Source: Candidatus Helarchaeota archaeon (lineage in GTDB: Archaea; Asgardarchaeota; Lokiarchaeia; Helarchaeales; RDOG01). Taken from it: a DNA stretch of 64,000 nt. A model generated the notes under the pieces. It saw only the letters and a list, made by a program, of their open reading frames with translations, searched no databases and was not told the DNA's origin. Where the stretch lies: contig JAHPZH010000005.1 of assembly GCA_019058315.1 (NCBI GenBank), positions 62,001 through 126,000 on the forward strand, given 5' to 3'. Both the position numbers and the translations under genes were made by a program. Below are positions 24,928 through 34,900 of the stretch, piece after piece (position 1 is the stretch's first letter; the number at the start of each line of letters is the position of its first letter).

Positions 24928-27588
24928 ATGGCTTATATGAAAGATGAACTTCGAGAAGAAGACTCTAATATCGAGCAAAAATTAAAAGAAACTCAAATTA
25001 AGAGTGAGTTTGATTATCAAAATTTATTTAATGATATTCCTTGTGCTCTTTGGGTTATAAATTTTTCAGATATTAAATTGTACATTGATGAATTACGTAA
25101 TAAAGGAATTAAAGATTTTAGATCTTTTTTTAAAAATGACCCTGATTTTTATTCAACTTGTGTTTCTTTCATGAATATTATAGATGTCAACAGAGCAGCT
25201 ATACAATTATATCAAGCCAAAAACAAGGAGGAAGTTTTACAATATTTAAATGATACCTTTTGCAAAGAATCTTTAGATTTATTTTTAGAAGGAATTATTT
25301 CTATAATTGAGGGTAATTTACCGTTTGAAGGCGAGACTATAATTCAAACTATAAAGGGAAATAAAATTAATGTATTTTATAATTGGTTTATAGCTTCTGG
25401 TTTTGAAAAAAGCTTATCTAAAGTATTTGTAAGTCTCCATGATATTAGTGACCGGAAACAAATAGAATTATTATTACGTAAAGAACGAGATTTAGTCCAA
25501 AAATATCTAGATTTAATTGGAGTTCTTCTTATAACTTTAAATAAAAAAGGTGAAATAACCCTTATCAATCAAAAAGGATATCAGACTTTAGGATATGAAG
25601 AACAAGAGCTTATTGGTAAAAATTGGTTTGATAATTGTTTACCAGAACGAAATATAGAGGAAGTGAAATTAGTTTTTCAAAAATTAGTGGTAGGAGAAAT
25701 TGAACCAGTTGAATATTATGAAAATCCAATTATAACTAAAAGTGGTGAAGAAAGAATTATCGCTTGGCATAATACTGTTTTGACAGATGATATTGGAAAT
25801 ATTATTGGAATATTAAGTTCTGGAGAGGATATTACTGAGCGAATAAGAGGAGAAAAAAAATTAGCAAACCAAATGTATTTAATTGAGTCTATAAATACAA
25901 TATTAAAAGAAGCTTTAAGATTAGACAGTGAAATAAATGTTGCCAAAATGTGTCTAATTTTTGCTGAGGAGTTGACGAATAGCAAATTTGGCTTTATTGG
26001 TGAAATAAATGAAGATGGATATTTCGATACTATTGCTTTAAGTAATCCAGGATGGGAGGCGTGCACCATGGAAAAAACCGCTGCAATAAAATTACTTAAA
26101 AACATGGAGATTCGCGGCATTTGGGGGGAAGTTTTAAAAAGTGGGAAAACTTTAATAGCAGATGATCCCGAATCTCATCCTTCAAGTGTTGGTACTCCTG
26201 TTGGTCACCCAAGATTAACAAGTTTTTTAGGAGTTCCGTTATTTTACGCTGGAAATACATTTGGAATGATTGCTGTGGCTAATAAAGAAATAGAGTATAA
26301 TTCTGATGATCAGCAAGCCATAGAAACTCTTTCAATATCATTCATGGAAGCTTTGATGAATAAAAGAGCAGAAATAAAACTAAAAAATGCCAAAGAAACA
26401 CTTTTAGAAGCGCAAAAAATAGCTCATATAGGAAATTGGGATTGGAATATAGTTACTAATGAATTAAGTTGGTCTGATGAAATTTACCGCATATTCGGGC
26501 TTGCTCCACAAGAATTTGGAGCAACATATGAAGCATTTTTAAATAGTGTCCATCCCGACGATAGAGAATTTGTTACAAAATCCGTTAATGAAGCCATTTA
26601 TGATAAAAAACCTTACTCTATTGATCATCGTATTATTTTACCTGATGGGACACAACGAATAGTACATGAACTAGGTAAAGTTACATTTGATAAGGATGAT
26701 AAACCAATTAGAATGTTAGGAACTGTCCAAGATATCACCGAATTAAAGCTAATTGAAAATGAATTAAAGAAACATAGGGACAACCTTGAAGAATTAGTTT
26801 TAGAGCGTACAAGAGAATTGGAATTAGCAAATAAAAAACTTCAATTAGAAATTGAACAAAGAATAAAAGCTGAAAAAGATCTGGAACTATTCGTATATGC
26901 AGTTTCTCATGAAATAAGAACACCAATTTCAGTTTTAGTCCAATCTATAGATAATTTAGAGGTTTATGGAGAAAAATTATCAGAGAATTTGAAATCAAAA
27001 TTAATAAAAACGATGTCTAGAAATACATCATTATTATCCGAATTAATAGAGGATCTTTTATTAGCTTCAAGGATAGAAAGAACAGAAATAGAATTAAAGT
27101 GGGAAAATTACAAGCTATTCGATGTTTTAAAAGATGTATTAGACCAAATGGAACCTCGTTACAAATCAAGAGGAATAAAAATTGATACAGATGTGGATAT
27201 AAATATTCAATTATTTGGTGATATCAAACGTATTGCACAGATCTTTCGAATATTTATTGATAATGCTATAAAATATTCAAAAGAAAGATCACTGATAAAG
27301 ATTAAAGTATTTAATAAATATAAAGGAGAATTTAATCCGAAATCAATTGATGGTGTTTTAATTCAGTTCATTGATAATGGAATAGGTATTAAGAAGGAAG
27401 ATATCCCTAATTTGTTTAAAAAATATTTCAGATCTAAAGACGCAATGAATATTCCTGGTACAGGTTTAGGACTAACTATTGCAAAAACTCTAACTTATTA
27501 TCATCAAGGAGAAATATTTGTAGAAAGTGATTATGGTAAAGGAACGACTTTTTCCATTTTTCTTCCCAGATTAGAGGAACAACCATAA
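24928..27588 (+). CDS. Cytosolic multi-sensor histidine kinase (PAS-PAS-GAF-PAS)
   Basis: 886 residues, no transmembrane helix. In order: an N-terminal divergent PAS (about 20-170), a PAS with PAC (about 190-310), a GAF domain (about 325-480, with TSFLGVPLFYAGNTFGMIAVANK), a third PAS of the PAS_3 type (about 490-600, DWNIVTNELSWSDEIYRIF), a coiled coil, HisKA with H661 in YAVSHEIRTP, and a HATPase domain with DNAIKYS, DNGIGI and GTGLGL boxes. It should autophosphorylate and pass the phosphate to the response regulator 60 bp downstream. Cytosolic PAS/GAF sensors read redox, light or small ligands, but no heme or flavin residue can be named. AGGGC lies just before the ATG. Confidence 0.92.
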   Translation: MAYMKDELREEDSNIEQKLKETQIKSEFDYQNLFNDIPCALWVINFSDIKLYIDELRNKGIKDFRSFFKNDPDFYSTCVSFMNIIDVNRAAIQLYQAKNKEEVLQYLNDTFCKESLDLFLEGIISIIEGNLPFEGETIIQTIKGNKINVFYNWFIASGFEKSLSKVFVSLHDISDRKQIELLLRKERDLVQKYLDLIGVLLITLNKKGEITLINQKGYQTLGYEEQELIGKNWFDNCLPERNIEEVKLVFQKLVVGEIEPVEYYENPIITKSGEERIIAWHNTVLTDDIGNIIGILSSGEDITERIRGEKKLANQMYLIESINTILKEALRLDSEINVAKMCLIFAEELTNSKFGFIGEINEDGYFDTIALSNPGWEACTMEKTAAIKLLKNMEIRGIWGEVLKSGKTLIADDPESHPSSVGTPVGHPRLTSFLGVPLFYAGNTFGMIAVANKEIEYNSDDQQAIETLSISFMEALMNKRAEIKLKNAKETLLEAQKIAHIGNWDWNIVTNELSWSDEIYRIFGLAPQEFGATYEAFLNSVHPDDREFVTKSVNEAIYDKKPYSIDHRIILPDGTQRIVHELGKVTFDKDDKPIRMLGTVQDITELKLIENELKKHRDNLEELVLERTRELELANKKLQLEIEQRIKAEKDLELFVYAVSHEIRTPISVLVQSIDNLEVYGEKLSENLKSKLIKTMSRNTSLLSELIEDLLLASRIERTEIELKWENYKLFDVLKDVLDQMEPRYKSRGIKIDTDVDINIQLFGDIKRIAQIFRIFIDNAIKYSKERSLIKIKVFNKYKGEFNPKSIDGVLIQFIDNGIGIKKEDIPNLFKKYFRSKDAMNIPGTGLGLTIAKTLTYYHQGEIFVESDYGKGTTFSIFLPRLEEQP

Positions 27589-27648
27589 AAAAATATATAT
27601 AGAAAATGAAATGTAATATATCTGATGAAATAAAAAAGGAGTTTCAGC

Positions 27649-28536
27649 TTGAAGCCATTAATACTATGTGTAGATGACAATGAAGATATTTTATTAAATC
27701 TACGGTTAACATTAGAATTTAATGATTATGAAGTAATCACGGGAAAAAATGGCATAGAGGGTATAATCATATTATCCGAACTCGGGCGACTTCCAGACAT
27801 CATAATAAGTGATATAATGATGCCCGAAATGAATGGATATGATTTCTTTAAAAAAGTTTCTGAAAACTCGAAGTGGAATCGCATTCCATTTTTATTTTTA
27901 ACAGCTCGAACTTCTCCAACAGATGTTAGATTTGGCAAAATGTTAGGTGTTGATGATTATCTTACTAAACCCTTTAAAAAAGAAGATTTGATGGCCATAA
28001 TTGCTGGAAAACTTGCTAGAAGAAGAAAAACAGAAGAAGTTAGTGAAAAAGTTGAAGAAGTTCTCTCCTCTTTAAAAATTGATGAAAAACCTTCAATCTC
28101 TATTGAAGAAAAATTTTTAGTAAATTTATTATTAGTGTTTTGGGACGATAAAACGGGTCCTAGGGTTTTAAATTACTATCCAAAAGACATTAAATTACCT
28201 TTTTCTGTTGATAAAATAGGTGTTCAATTATATAATTCTATAGTTTCTATTTATGGACAAGGAAAAGTTGCTGAAGCTCAAGGTATATTATTAAATATAA
28301 AAAATATCGAGAGGGATGGTTTTATTTATTTTGATTCATATCCAGATAGTTCAATCAGAGGAGGTGAACAACAATATATGTTGGGGGTTATTGCTCCAAA
28401 GATTAATTATTTTGAATCTTTAAAAATTGGTGAACGCTTTAAACATATATCTTCACATATTAAATTAAAGGAAGATTGGGATTTTAAAAGTCATTGGGAA
28501 GAAATTGCAAATCTTTTATCAACTCCTTCACTGTAG
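27649..28536 (+). CDS. Response regulator with longin-like C-terminal output domain
   Basis: 295 residues. Residues 1-125 are a canonical receiver domain: acidic pair DD at 9-10, phosphoacceptor D55 (SDIMMPEMNG), T/S in LTAR, and K of YLTKP. A linker leads to a C-terminal domain from about 150 (KFLVNLLLVFWDDKTGPRVLNYYP to SSHIKLKEDWDFKSHW). This has the beta-hairpin, long helix and beta-strand order of a longin domain and no DNA-binding motif. The output is therefore probably protein binding, possibly of the nearby GTPase. TTG start with AAAAGGAG 8 bp upstream. It is cotranscribed with the kinase. Confidence 0.82.
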   Translation: MKPLILCVDDNEDILLNLRLTLEFNDYEVITGKNGIEGIIILSELGRLPDIIISDIMMPEMNGYDFFKKVSENSKWNRIPFLFLTARTSPTDVRFGKMLGVDDYLTKPFKKEDLMAIIAGKLARRRKTEEVSEKVEEVLSSLKIDEKPSISIEEKFLVNLLLVFWDDKTGPRVLNYYPKDIKLPFSVDKIGVQLYNSIVSIYGQGKVAEAQGILLNIKNIERDGFIYFDSYPDSSIRGGEQQYMLGVIAPKINYFESLKIGERFKHISSHIKLKEDWDFKSHWEEIANLLSTPSL

Positions 28537-28668
28537 ATAAAATAATCTTCATTTTTAAGATTTATAATTCTTAATCGAATGTTTCGAGTAATATAAATAC
28601 ATTTTAATAACCTTGTTTTTATTTTCTATAAGGTTGAACTATCTAAAGAAAAACAAAGGTAATAACAA

Positions 28669-28956
28669 ATGATGACAAAACAAGATTTTGAGATATATTT
28701 AGATTATATGATAGATTATTACGGAGTGGAAAGATCAGAATTACGAATATCGGCTTATAAGGTGCAAGGTGATGATAGCTATGAATTTTTCGAGAGTGCT
28801 AGAATAATTTCGATTTTAGAGTCAGGAATTATGGTTTGGAAATATGAGGATGAGGAAGAAGAGGAAAATGAGTCAGCATTCGTCTCATGGTCCGCCATAG
28901 ACGAAATTTCAATAATGCTAAGAGAAGTCGATGAAGATGAAGAATATGAAGATTAA
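28669..28956 (+). CDS. Small acidic protein, unknown
   Basis: 95 residues, strongly acidic with a Glu/Asp-rich centre (EDEEEEENE) and tail (EVDEDEEYED). The N-terminal half is predicted helix and strand (DFEIYLDYMIDYYGVERSELR). It is convergent with the actin-related gene, 5 bp apart. An ATATAAATACATT stretch about 75 bp upstream fits an archaeal TATA box, and AAAGGT lies 7 bp before the ATG. No family is recognised. It may be a regulator or chaperone-like protein, without evidence. Confidence 0.6.
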   Translation: MMTKQDFEIYLDYMIDYYGVERSELRISAYKVQGDDSYEFFESARIISILESGIMVWKYEDEEEEENESAFVSWSAIDEISIMLREVDEDEEYED

Positions 28957-28961
28957 TTTTT

Positions 28962-29888
28962 TCAATCCTTTCTACTTAATAAATTTTCAGCTTTATAGTG
29001 TATAATTGTTGCTCCATGCTTATAATATTCTTTTAATGTTATCCAATTTTTTGAAGGATATTCAAACTCTTTAAGAGATCCAAGTATAGAAGAACCAAGC
29101 CAAGAAGAATATTGTTCAGCTTGAGTGATTTTAATAGGAAAGGTCGCTAAATTTTCTAATTCCTTTTGTAATCGTGCTTTCATACCCTTAATTTTTAACC
29201 CTGATACTATTATGTTCTTGGATAAATCTTCTCTAATAGTTGAATCTAGTTTCATTAGGGTATCAAAAATTTCTACGTCCAAAGGTTTTATCTTATCTTT
29301 ACCCGTCATTTTAGGTTTAAAATAGATTTCTGGAGCTAAAAATAATTCATCTAATTCGAGTGTAGTACCATCAGGTAATGTATAAGATTTTTTACTACTT
29401 TCCTTATCAGGATCTAGTGCTACAAAACAAAGTTTTTCGCGAATATCTCTTAAAATTTCCCTTTCTGCTGAAGTACGAAAATCATAACTCTTTTTTTTTA
29501 GGATCTTTTGTAGATAACTCGTTACATCTTCAATTCCTAAATCTATTTTTTTGATAAAATCAGTTAATGGGTAAGAATCCCAAACTGGTACGATATAAGT
29601 TGGATTTTTTAACCTAATAACTAACCCAGTAGTTTTTCCAACACACATTGCATCTGCCAAAGCTGCATTGACTAAAAGTATAGCCGGAATATTAAAATCT
29701 TCAAATAGAAAGCTACAAATCTTTTCCCTTTGTGACCTAGAAGTTAGTGGATGCTCGATAAGGATTAATCCGTGTTCAGATGGATCGATTTTTAAATCAT
29801 TATAGAAAATATAATGAACAAATTTCTTTATAGCATTAAAATCGACTATTTCTTCATTAATTATTGGAAATGTATTTCTTAAAACCAT
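28962..29888 (-). CDS. N-terminally truncated actin-related protein (starts at about actin residue 64)
   Basis: 308 residues homologous to actin from about actin residue 64 to the C-terminus. Matches include FVHYIFYNDLKI with LILIEHPL (actin FYNELRV, LLTEAPL), FEDFNIPAILL (FETFNTPAMYV), GKTTGLV, AEREILRDIREKLCFVALD (near identical), YTLPDGTTLELDELFLAPE and SSWLGSSIL (SVWIGGSIL). The first phosphate loop and D-loop are absent. Phosphate loop 2 (actin DSGDGVTH) reads RLKNPTY, and the SGG adenosine loop is shortened (SGLKIKG). Nucleotide binding alone is therefore unlikely. GAGGTGA 6 bp before the ATG at 29888 supports this start, and the frame cannot be extended into the upstream gene. It is the last gene of the macroglobulin operon, whose first gene contains the missing piece. 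Confidence 0.92.
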   Translation of the reverse strand: MVLRNTFPIINEEIVDFNAIKKFVHYIFYNDLKIDPSEHGLILIEHPLTSRSQREKICSFLFEDFNIPAILLVNAALADAMCVGKTTGLVIRLKNPTYIVPVWDSYPLTDFIKKIDLGIEDVTSYLQKILKKKSYDFRTSAEREILRDIREKLCFVALDPDKESSKKSYTLPDGTTLELDELFLAPEIYFKPKMTGKDKIKPLDVEIFDTLMKLDSTIREDLSKNIIVSGLKIKGMKARLQKELENLATFPIKITQAEQYSSWLGSSILGSLKEFEYPSKNWITLKEYYKHGATIIHYKAENLLSRKD

Positions 29889-29894
29889 AAGATT

Positions 29895-30914
29895 TCACCT
29901 CAAAAATTTTTGTAACAACTCTTTCATACTCTTCGGAAGTTGTCCATTAGATTCTAAATCTAAAATAAAATCTTCTACAAGATCTACTTGGCTTAGTGCT
30001 ATGGCAACAATGAGGTCTGGAATGTCTGGAGTATTTTCCAGCATAAAATGTTCTCCTTGCGTGATATTTGCAATTTCTTTAAAGATTTTTTCAGTTTTAC
30101 TATCTTTTACAATTTGTATAGTGTAAACTTTAACCTCATTAGAAGCTAACTTTTTTGATTCTTCTCTCCAATTCAATTTCTTTGGACATTGGGAAGGATC
30201 GTGTGGGGGAGCGTCCGCGATTAATATTGCGATCTTTTTAACATTTACCCATTGAAAATCTTGAAGAGAGCTTAATGCATCCTCAACCGCCTCTGGAATA
30301 TCTCCCCCACCATCTGCAGTCCATTCCTTTATAAAACTTGTTAGTTCTGAATAATATTGGGATTCTGTAAACGGGTAACATTTTAGTAAATAAGAACTTT
30401 CTTCGTCACAATGATCACGATAGGTTAAGGCACCAATTCGAACTCCTGGAATTTTTTCTGATAGAAAGTAAAGCATTCTAGCAATTTCCTTTTTTATGGC
30501 CCCAAGAGCAGATCCCATAGAACCTGTAGAATCAGCCACTACAACTAAGTCAAGCATTCCTAAAGATTCAATCTTTTCTTTTATCATTCTACACATATCT
30601 TTGTCATTTAAAGATTCCATAAAAGCTAAAGCTCGTTGATAAGCCTTGTAAGCATAACCCATCTTTTTTATTGATTCAAATTCTCTAGCAGCCTGTAACA
30701 TTGTTTTTCCGGCTTTTTCAGGTTCTCCTTGTTTATCTTGTAATGATGCTATCGAAACTAGAGTAATTACGGCTTGTAGCTTTAGATTTCGATTAATAAA
30801 TGTTTCACGTAATTTCATATAATTATTAATAGCTTTTTTCCAAGCTTTATTTTCCATTTTCAGGCAAATTTTATCCGAAATCGCTTTCAATTCATACTCA
30901 ATTTCACTTAACAT
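29895..30914 (-). CDS. TPR-like plus VWA protein, MIDAS intact (paralogue 2)
   Basis: 339 residues. The N-terminal 110 residues are helical repeats of TPR/SNAP type (AWKKAINNYMKLRETFI, AGKTMLQAAREFESI, GYAYKAYQRALAFM). Residues 115-320 are a VWA domain with MIDAS DSTGSMG, then TYRDHCDEE and DGGGDIPEAVEDALSSL, a metal-binding arrangement typical of CoxE/BatA-type VWA proteins. There is no signal peptide. The frame is open to a TTG at 30932, but alignment with paralogue 1 (MLKEIEYE versus MLSEIEYE) and GTGAT upstream favour the ATG at 30914. Its stop codon lies inside the ribosome binding site of the truncated actin gene, so translation is coupled. Confidence 0.85.
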   Translation of the reverse strand: MLSEIEYELKAISDKICLKMENKAWKKAINNYMKLRETFINRNLKLQAVITLVSIASLQDKQGEPEKAGKTMLQAAREFESIKKMGYAYKAYQRALAFMESLNDKDMCRMIKEKIESLGMLDLVVVADSTGSMGSALGAIKKEIARMLYFLSEKIPGVRIGALTYRDHCDEESSYLLKCYPFTESQYYSELTSFIKEWTADGGGDIPEAVEDALSSLQDFQWVNVKKIAILIADAPPHDPSQCPKKLNWREESKKLASNEVKVYTIQIVKDSKTEKIFKEIANITQGEHFMLENTPDIPDLIVAIALSQVDLVEDFILDLESNGQLPKSMKELLQKFLR

Positions 30915-30936
30915 TCCATTATCACAATCCAAGGAA

Positions 30937-31965
30937 TCATATTAATTCTTTAAGGAGCTCCCTTTTACTTTCTGTGAGTTTTCCTTCAGATTCTATATCA
31001 ATAATAAAATCTTCTGCTAAATCAAATTGATGTAATGCTATTGCTACGATTAGATCTGGTAAATCAGCTGTGTCGGATAAAAGAAAAGATTTTGATTCTG
31101 TTATCCTAGCAATTTCTTTGAAACTTTCTATAGTTCTCACATCATTACCACAAATCACAGAATAAACTTTTATTTCATCATTTGCTAATTTTGCAGAAAT
31201 TTTTTTCCAGTCTAATTTATTAGGACATTTTTCAGGGGGGTGTGGGGGTTCATCAGCTATTAATATTGATATTTTTTTAACAGATTCCCATTCGTAACCT
31301 TTTTGAAGGTAGTCTAATGCGTCTGCAACTGCCTCACCACCATCTCCACCCCCACCATCAGGCACCCAGCTATCTACAAAAGAAACCAATTTGGCTATTT
31401 CAGAAGATACTTGTTCAATGAATGGTTGAGCTTTAATCAGATAAGAAGTATTTTCGTTACAGTGGTCTCGGTAAGTTAAAGCACCTATACGAATGCCTGG
31501 GATTTTATCTGACATCTTATATAGCATTTTCGCTATTTCTTTTCTAATAGAATCAAGACCACTTCCCATCGATCCTGTAGAGTCGATCACAATTACTAAA
31601 TCTAGCATTCCGAGAGATTCTATTTTCTGCTGAATATTTTTTACTTTACCAATTTGATCACATGATATCATAAGGTCTAGAGCTCTTTGATATGCCTTGA
31701 ATGCATAACCCATTTTTCTATGTTCTTCGAATTCATTAGCAGCACTTAACATAATATTTCCAGCTTTTTCGACCTGACCAATCGTTTCTAACAACGAAGC
31801 AATACTCACAAGCGTTAAAGTGGCTTGAGAGTTTAATTTAGCTTCAAGAAAATGCTCACGTATTCTCTCATAGTCTTTAATTGCAACGATCCAAGCTTTA
31901 TTGCACATATTAAAATGAATTTCTTCTGATAATGTATTCATTTCATATTCTATTTCTTTTAGCAT
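30937..31965 (-). CDS. TPR-like plus VWA protein, MIDAS intact (paralogue 1)
   Basis: 342 residues with the same architecture as the next gene: helical repeats to about residue 115 (AWIVAIKDYERIREHFL, AGNIMLSAANEFEEH, GYAFKAYQRALDLM), then VWA with DSTGSMG at 128-134, TYRDHCNENTSY and a Gly/Asp-rich DGGGGDGGEAVADAL loop. The pair arose by duplication and probably forms a complex. MIDAS motifs usually bind an acidic residue of a partner through Mg or Mn, so the macroglobulin or the actin-like piece are candidate partners. No signal peptide is present. The gene begins 16 bp after the macroglobulin stop, and AAAGGT precedes the ATG. Confidence 0.86.
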   Translation of the reverse strand: MLKEIEYEMNTLSEEIHFNMCNKAWIVAIKDYERIREHFLEAKLNSQATLTLVSIASLLETIGQVEKAGNIMLSAANEFEEHRKMGYAFKAYQRALDLMISCDQIGKVKNIQQKIESLGMLDLVIVIDSTGSMGSGLDSIRKEIAKMLYKMSDKIPGIRIGALTYRDHCNENTSYLIKAQPFIEQVSSEIAKLVSFVDSWVPDGGGGDGGEAVADALDYLQKGYEWESVKKISILIADEPPHPPEKCPNKLDWKKISAKLANDEIKVYSVICGNDVRTIESFKEIARITESKSFLLSDTADLPDLIVAIALHQFDLAEDFIIDIESEGKLTESKRELLKELI

Positions 31966-31981
31966 TTTGAATTACAGACCT

Positions 31982-34900
31982 TTACTCTATTTGGAGTATA
32001 TTTACTGAAGAGTTTGCTCTTAAATCTACATTATACATTGGATAACCCACCGTCTCCTTTACAATTATTTCTCCCGGTTTTGTTGCAGTCATATTATAAG
32101 TTAAGGTTATTGATCCATCCAATTCATTTAGATAAAGATTCAATTTGTCACTAGTTAATTTATATGATGTGATTTGATATTCTTCCACCAGTTTCTTTAA
32201 TGATTGTTCCACAACTAAAAAACCAGCGGGGATAGGTTCCTCTATTGCAAACATTCCCTGTTTTTCGGTTGTTGTTATATTAAGTTTAACACTTATGGAA
32301 TCATTCTGTGCAACTTTATTTGAACTGAAATCTCTTGTTATTGTTAACATTTTGGGTTTTAGAAGATATTCTTTAGGATACCATGCTTCTATTGTTAAAT
32401 CGTACACTAATAAGCCCTCACCATTCTTTTCTAATATCAATTTATTTTCAGAATTTAGATTATCTAACGGAATATTTCTCATATCATAAACAATATGTTC
32501 TAAAGTGTCTTCATTTACTTCGAATTCTCCTATTACCTGTTTATTAAAAATTGCCTGTGTTAGAAAATTCGTTTTTTCGCTTCTTGCGCAATTAGAAAGA
32601 CAAAGAATAGCGGCTATAGTATCTGATGTTGTACTCCATCCACCACCTTTAGCGCGATTAGCCATAATATAATTTAAGACCCTTTGAACATTTACTGGAT
32701 CTCCTCCTGCAATATTTAAAGCTAGTGCAGCATAAGCTGTAGATTCAACTTTTCCAGCTAGTGATGAACCAACGTCCCAATAGACGAAATCGCCTTCATT
32801 ATGAGCTGATGTATTTAATTTTTCTATAAGGAGGTTCAATTCCTTATTGTATTTATTTGACCCTTCTTTAATGATGTCGATTATTAAATAGGCTAATAGG
32901 TTTGGGTCGTTCGTTCTCTTTGAGGAGAGGATAGCGTTTGATATAATATTTTCTAAAGCTTTGTCAATAATTTCTTGATTTACGTTATATCCAGCTTTTT
33001 TAGCCTCGAGTAATGCTTGTATAACATACGCTGTACAGAAGTCTTTCCCTCGTCTATTTGATTCCCAAGTCCCTTGAGAAGTTTGTATTTTCTTTAATTC
33101 TTCTATTGCAGCATTAATTAGTTTTTTTTCTATAAAAAATCCCGAGTTAATTGTATAAGCCAAACCAAACAATACATAGGCTGTAGTGAAAGGCTCTGAT
33201 TGCTCATTTCCCCAATATCCCCAACCACCACGGTCATTTCGAAGACTTATTAATTGTTGAATACCCTTAGTTGTCATTTCTTCAAATTGTTCTTGGAATT
33301 TGTTAGTAAGCATATTATTTTCTTTTAGCAGATTGTAAACTAGAACGTTAGGTAAAAATTTCGACATAGTTTGTTCTACACAACCATGAGGATATCCTAA
33401 TATCGATTCTAATCCATCCATGCAACCCATTTGATAACCAGGTATCAATGAAAGGCGTGCTTTATAAAAAATTGCGTCTCTTGGTATAGTTGGAGATATA
33501 TTAATAATTTCATCTTCCAAAATAAGTCCCGTATATCTGAAAATATGAGGTTCTCCTTTAGGATTTATTTTTATTTTTTTTCTTAAGACATCAATATGCT
33601 TCGGTGTTTTAGCTTCGATCCAAAATGTCGCCTCACCTGGATTAATTGCTTTCAATTTGAAATCGAGACGTTTCATCCCATTTGCAGGAACGAGAATATT
33701 CCCTTTCGGTATGTCAACTTTTAATTTATATTTATCAGCATTTAAATTAACGTTACATTCTAAGTTTTCTTTTGTTAGATTTGTCAAAATTATTCCAAGT
33801 TGAATATTATCTCCATGAGTTAAAACTGGTGGGATATCAAGTTTTGCAAAAAAATCTTGTTTAACTGTAATTCTATGAGTTCCCATACCTATCTCACAAT
33901 CTTTTGTACTTGCAAACACTGTCAACTCATGACTTGTTATCTGATCTGGTAGCTCTGTTTCTAGCATAGATTGACCATCTGATTCTAGGAATGGAATCCA
34001 AAGAGATGTTTCTGGGAAATTGAATCGAACACTGACCATAGATATTGGGTTTACTGAATCAGTTAAAATTAAACCTAATTTTGCACCCGGCGTACTAGAA
34101 CCCCCAAAGCATCTATGAACAACACTTGGACCGCTTGATTTGCCAGCGACTGAATAAAAACCATAACCTGAACCTGAACTTGTGGTAATACCAATTGTTC
34201 GTTTATAATCCTTAGTGAAAGATCCTCCCCTTAACATCAGCGCTTCTTCTCCAATATAATATTCACGTGAATAATGTTCGACATCGGTCATAATTGACAT
34301 ATATTTTGGATACCCTACTATAGTGGGAAGCACAGAACGAGGACCATCTTCTCCTGCAAAACCCGCATAACTAAAATTCGATCCTAATTCCAAACAGATG
34401 GGGTTTCCTTTTGGATCTTTGTATACTTTCGGTTTTACCTTTTTGAGAGATTTGAATTTTATATCAATTTTTTGAATAAATTTTTGTATTTGCCTTTTAG
34501 AATCACTCTTTATCAACATTTCATTAAGAACTGCTTTTATTTCGTTTGTAAGGGGAGAATCTTTTGTACAAATTGTATTAAAAATCCTTTCGCTAATATT
34601 AATTAAACATTCATCTTCTTGTTCCTTTGTAATATGACCCTCTTTTGATAACTGATGAATATCTGTAACTATTTCTTGATACAAATCAATATTATTATCA
34701 TCGATTTGGCTTATCTCATCTTCTGCAGCTATCATTAAGATGTTATTATCATTTACTAGAATCAAACTTTCAGAAATAATTTTTAAAATATTATAAATGA
34801 GAGTTTTACTGTTTTTTTCTTTATTTTTTTCTGCAATTTCTTGAATAAGTTCAATTATTTTCCTCTTTACAAGCCTATGATTAACATCTTGTATCATCCC

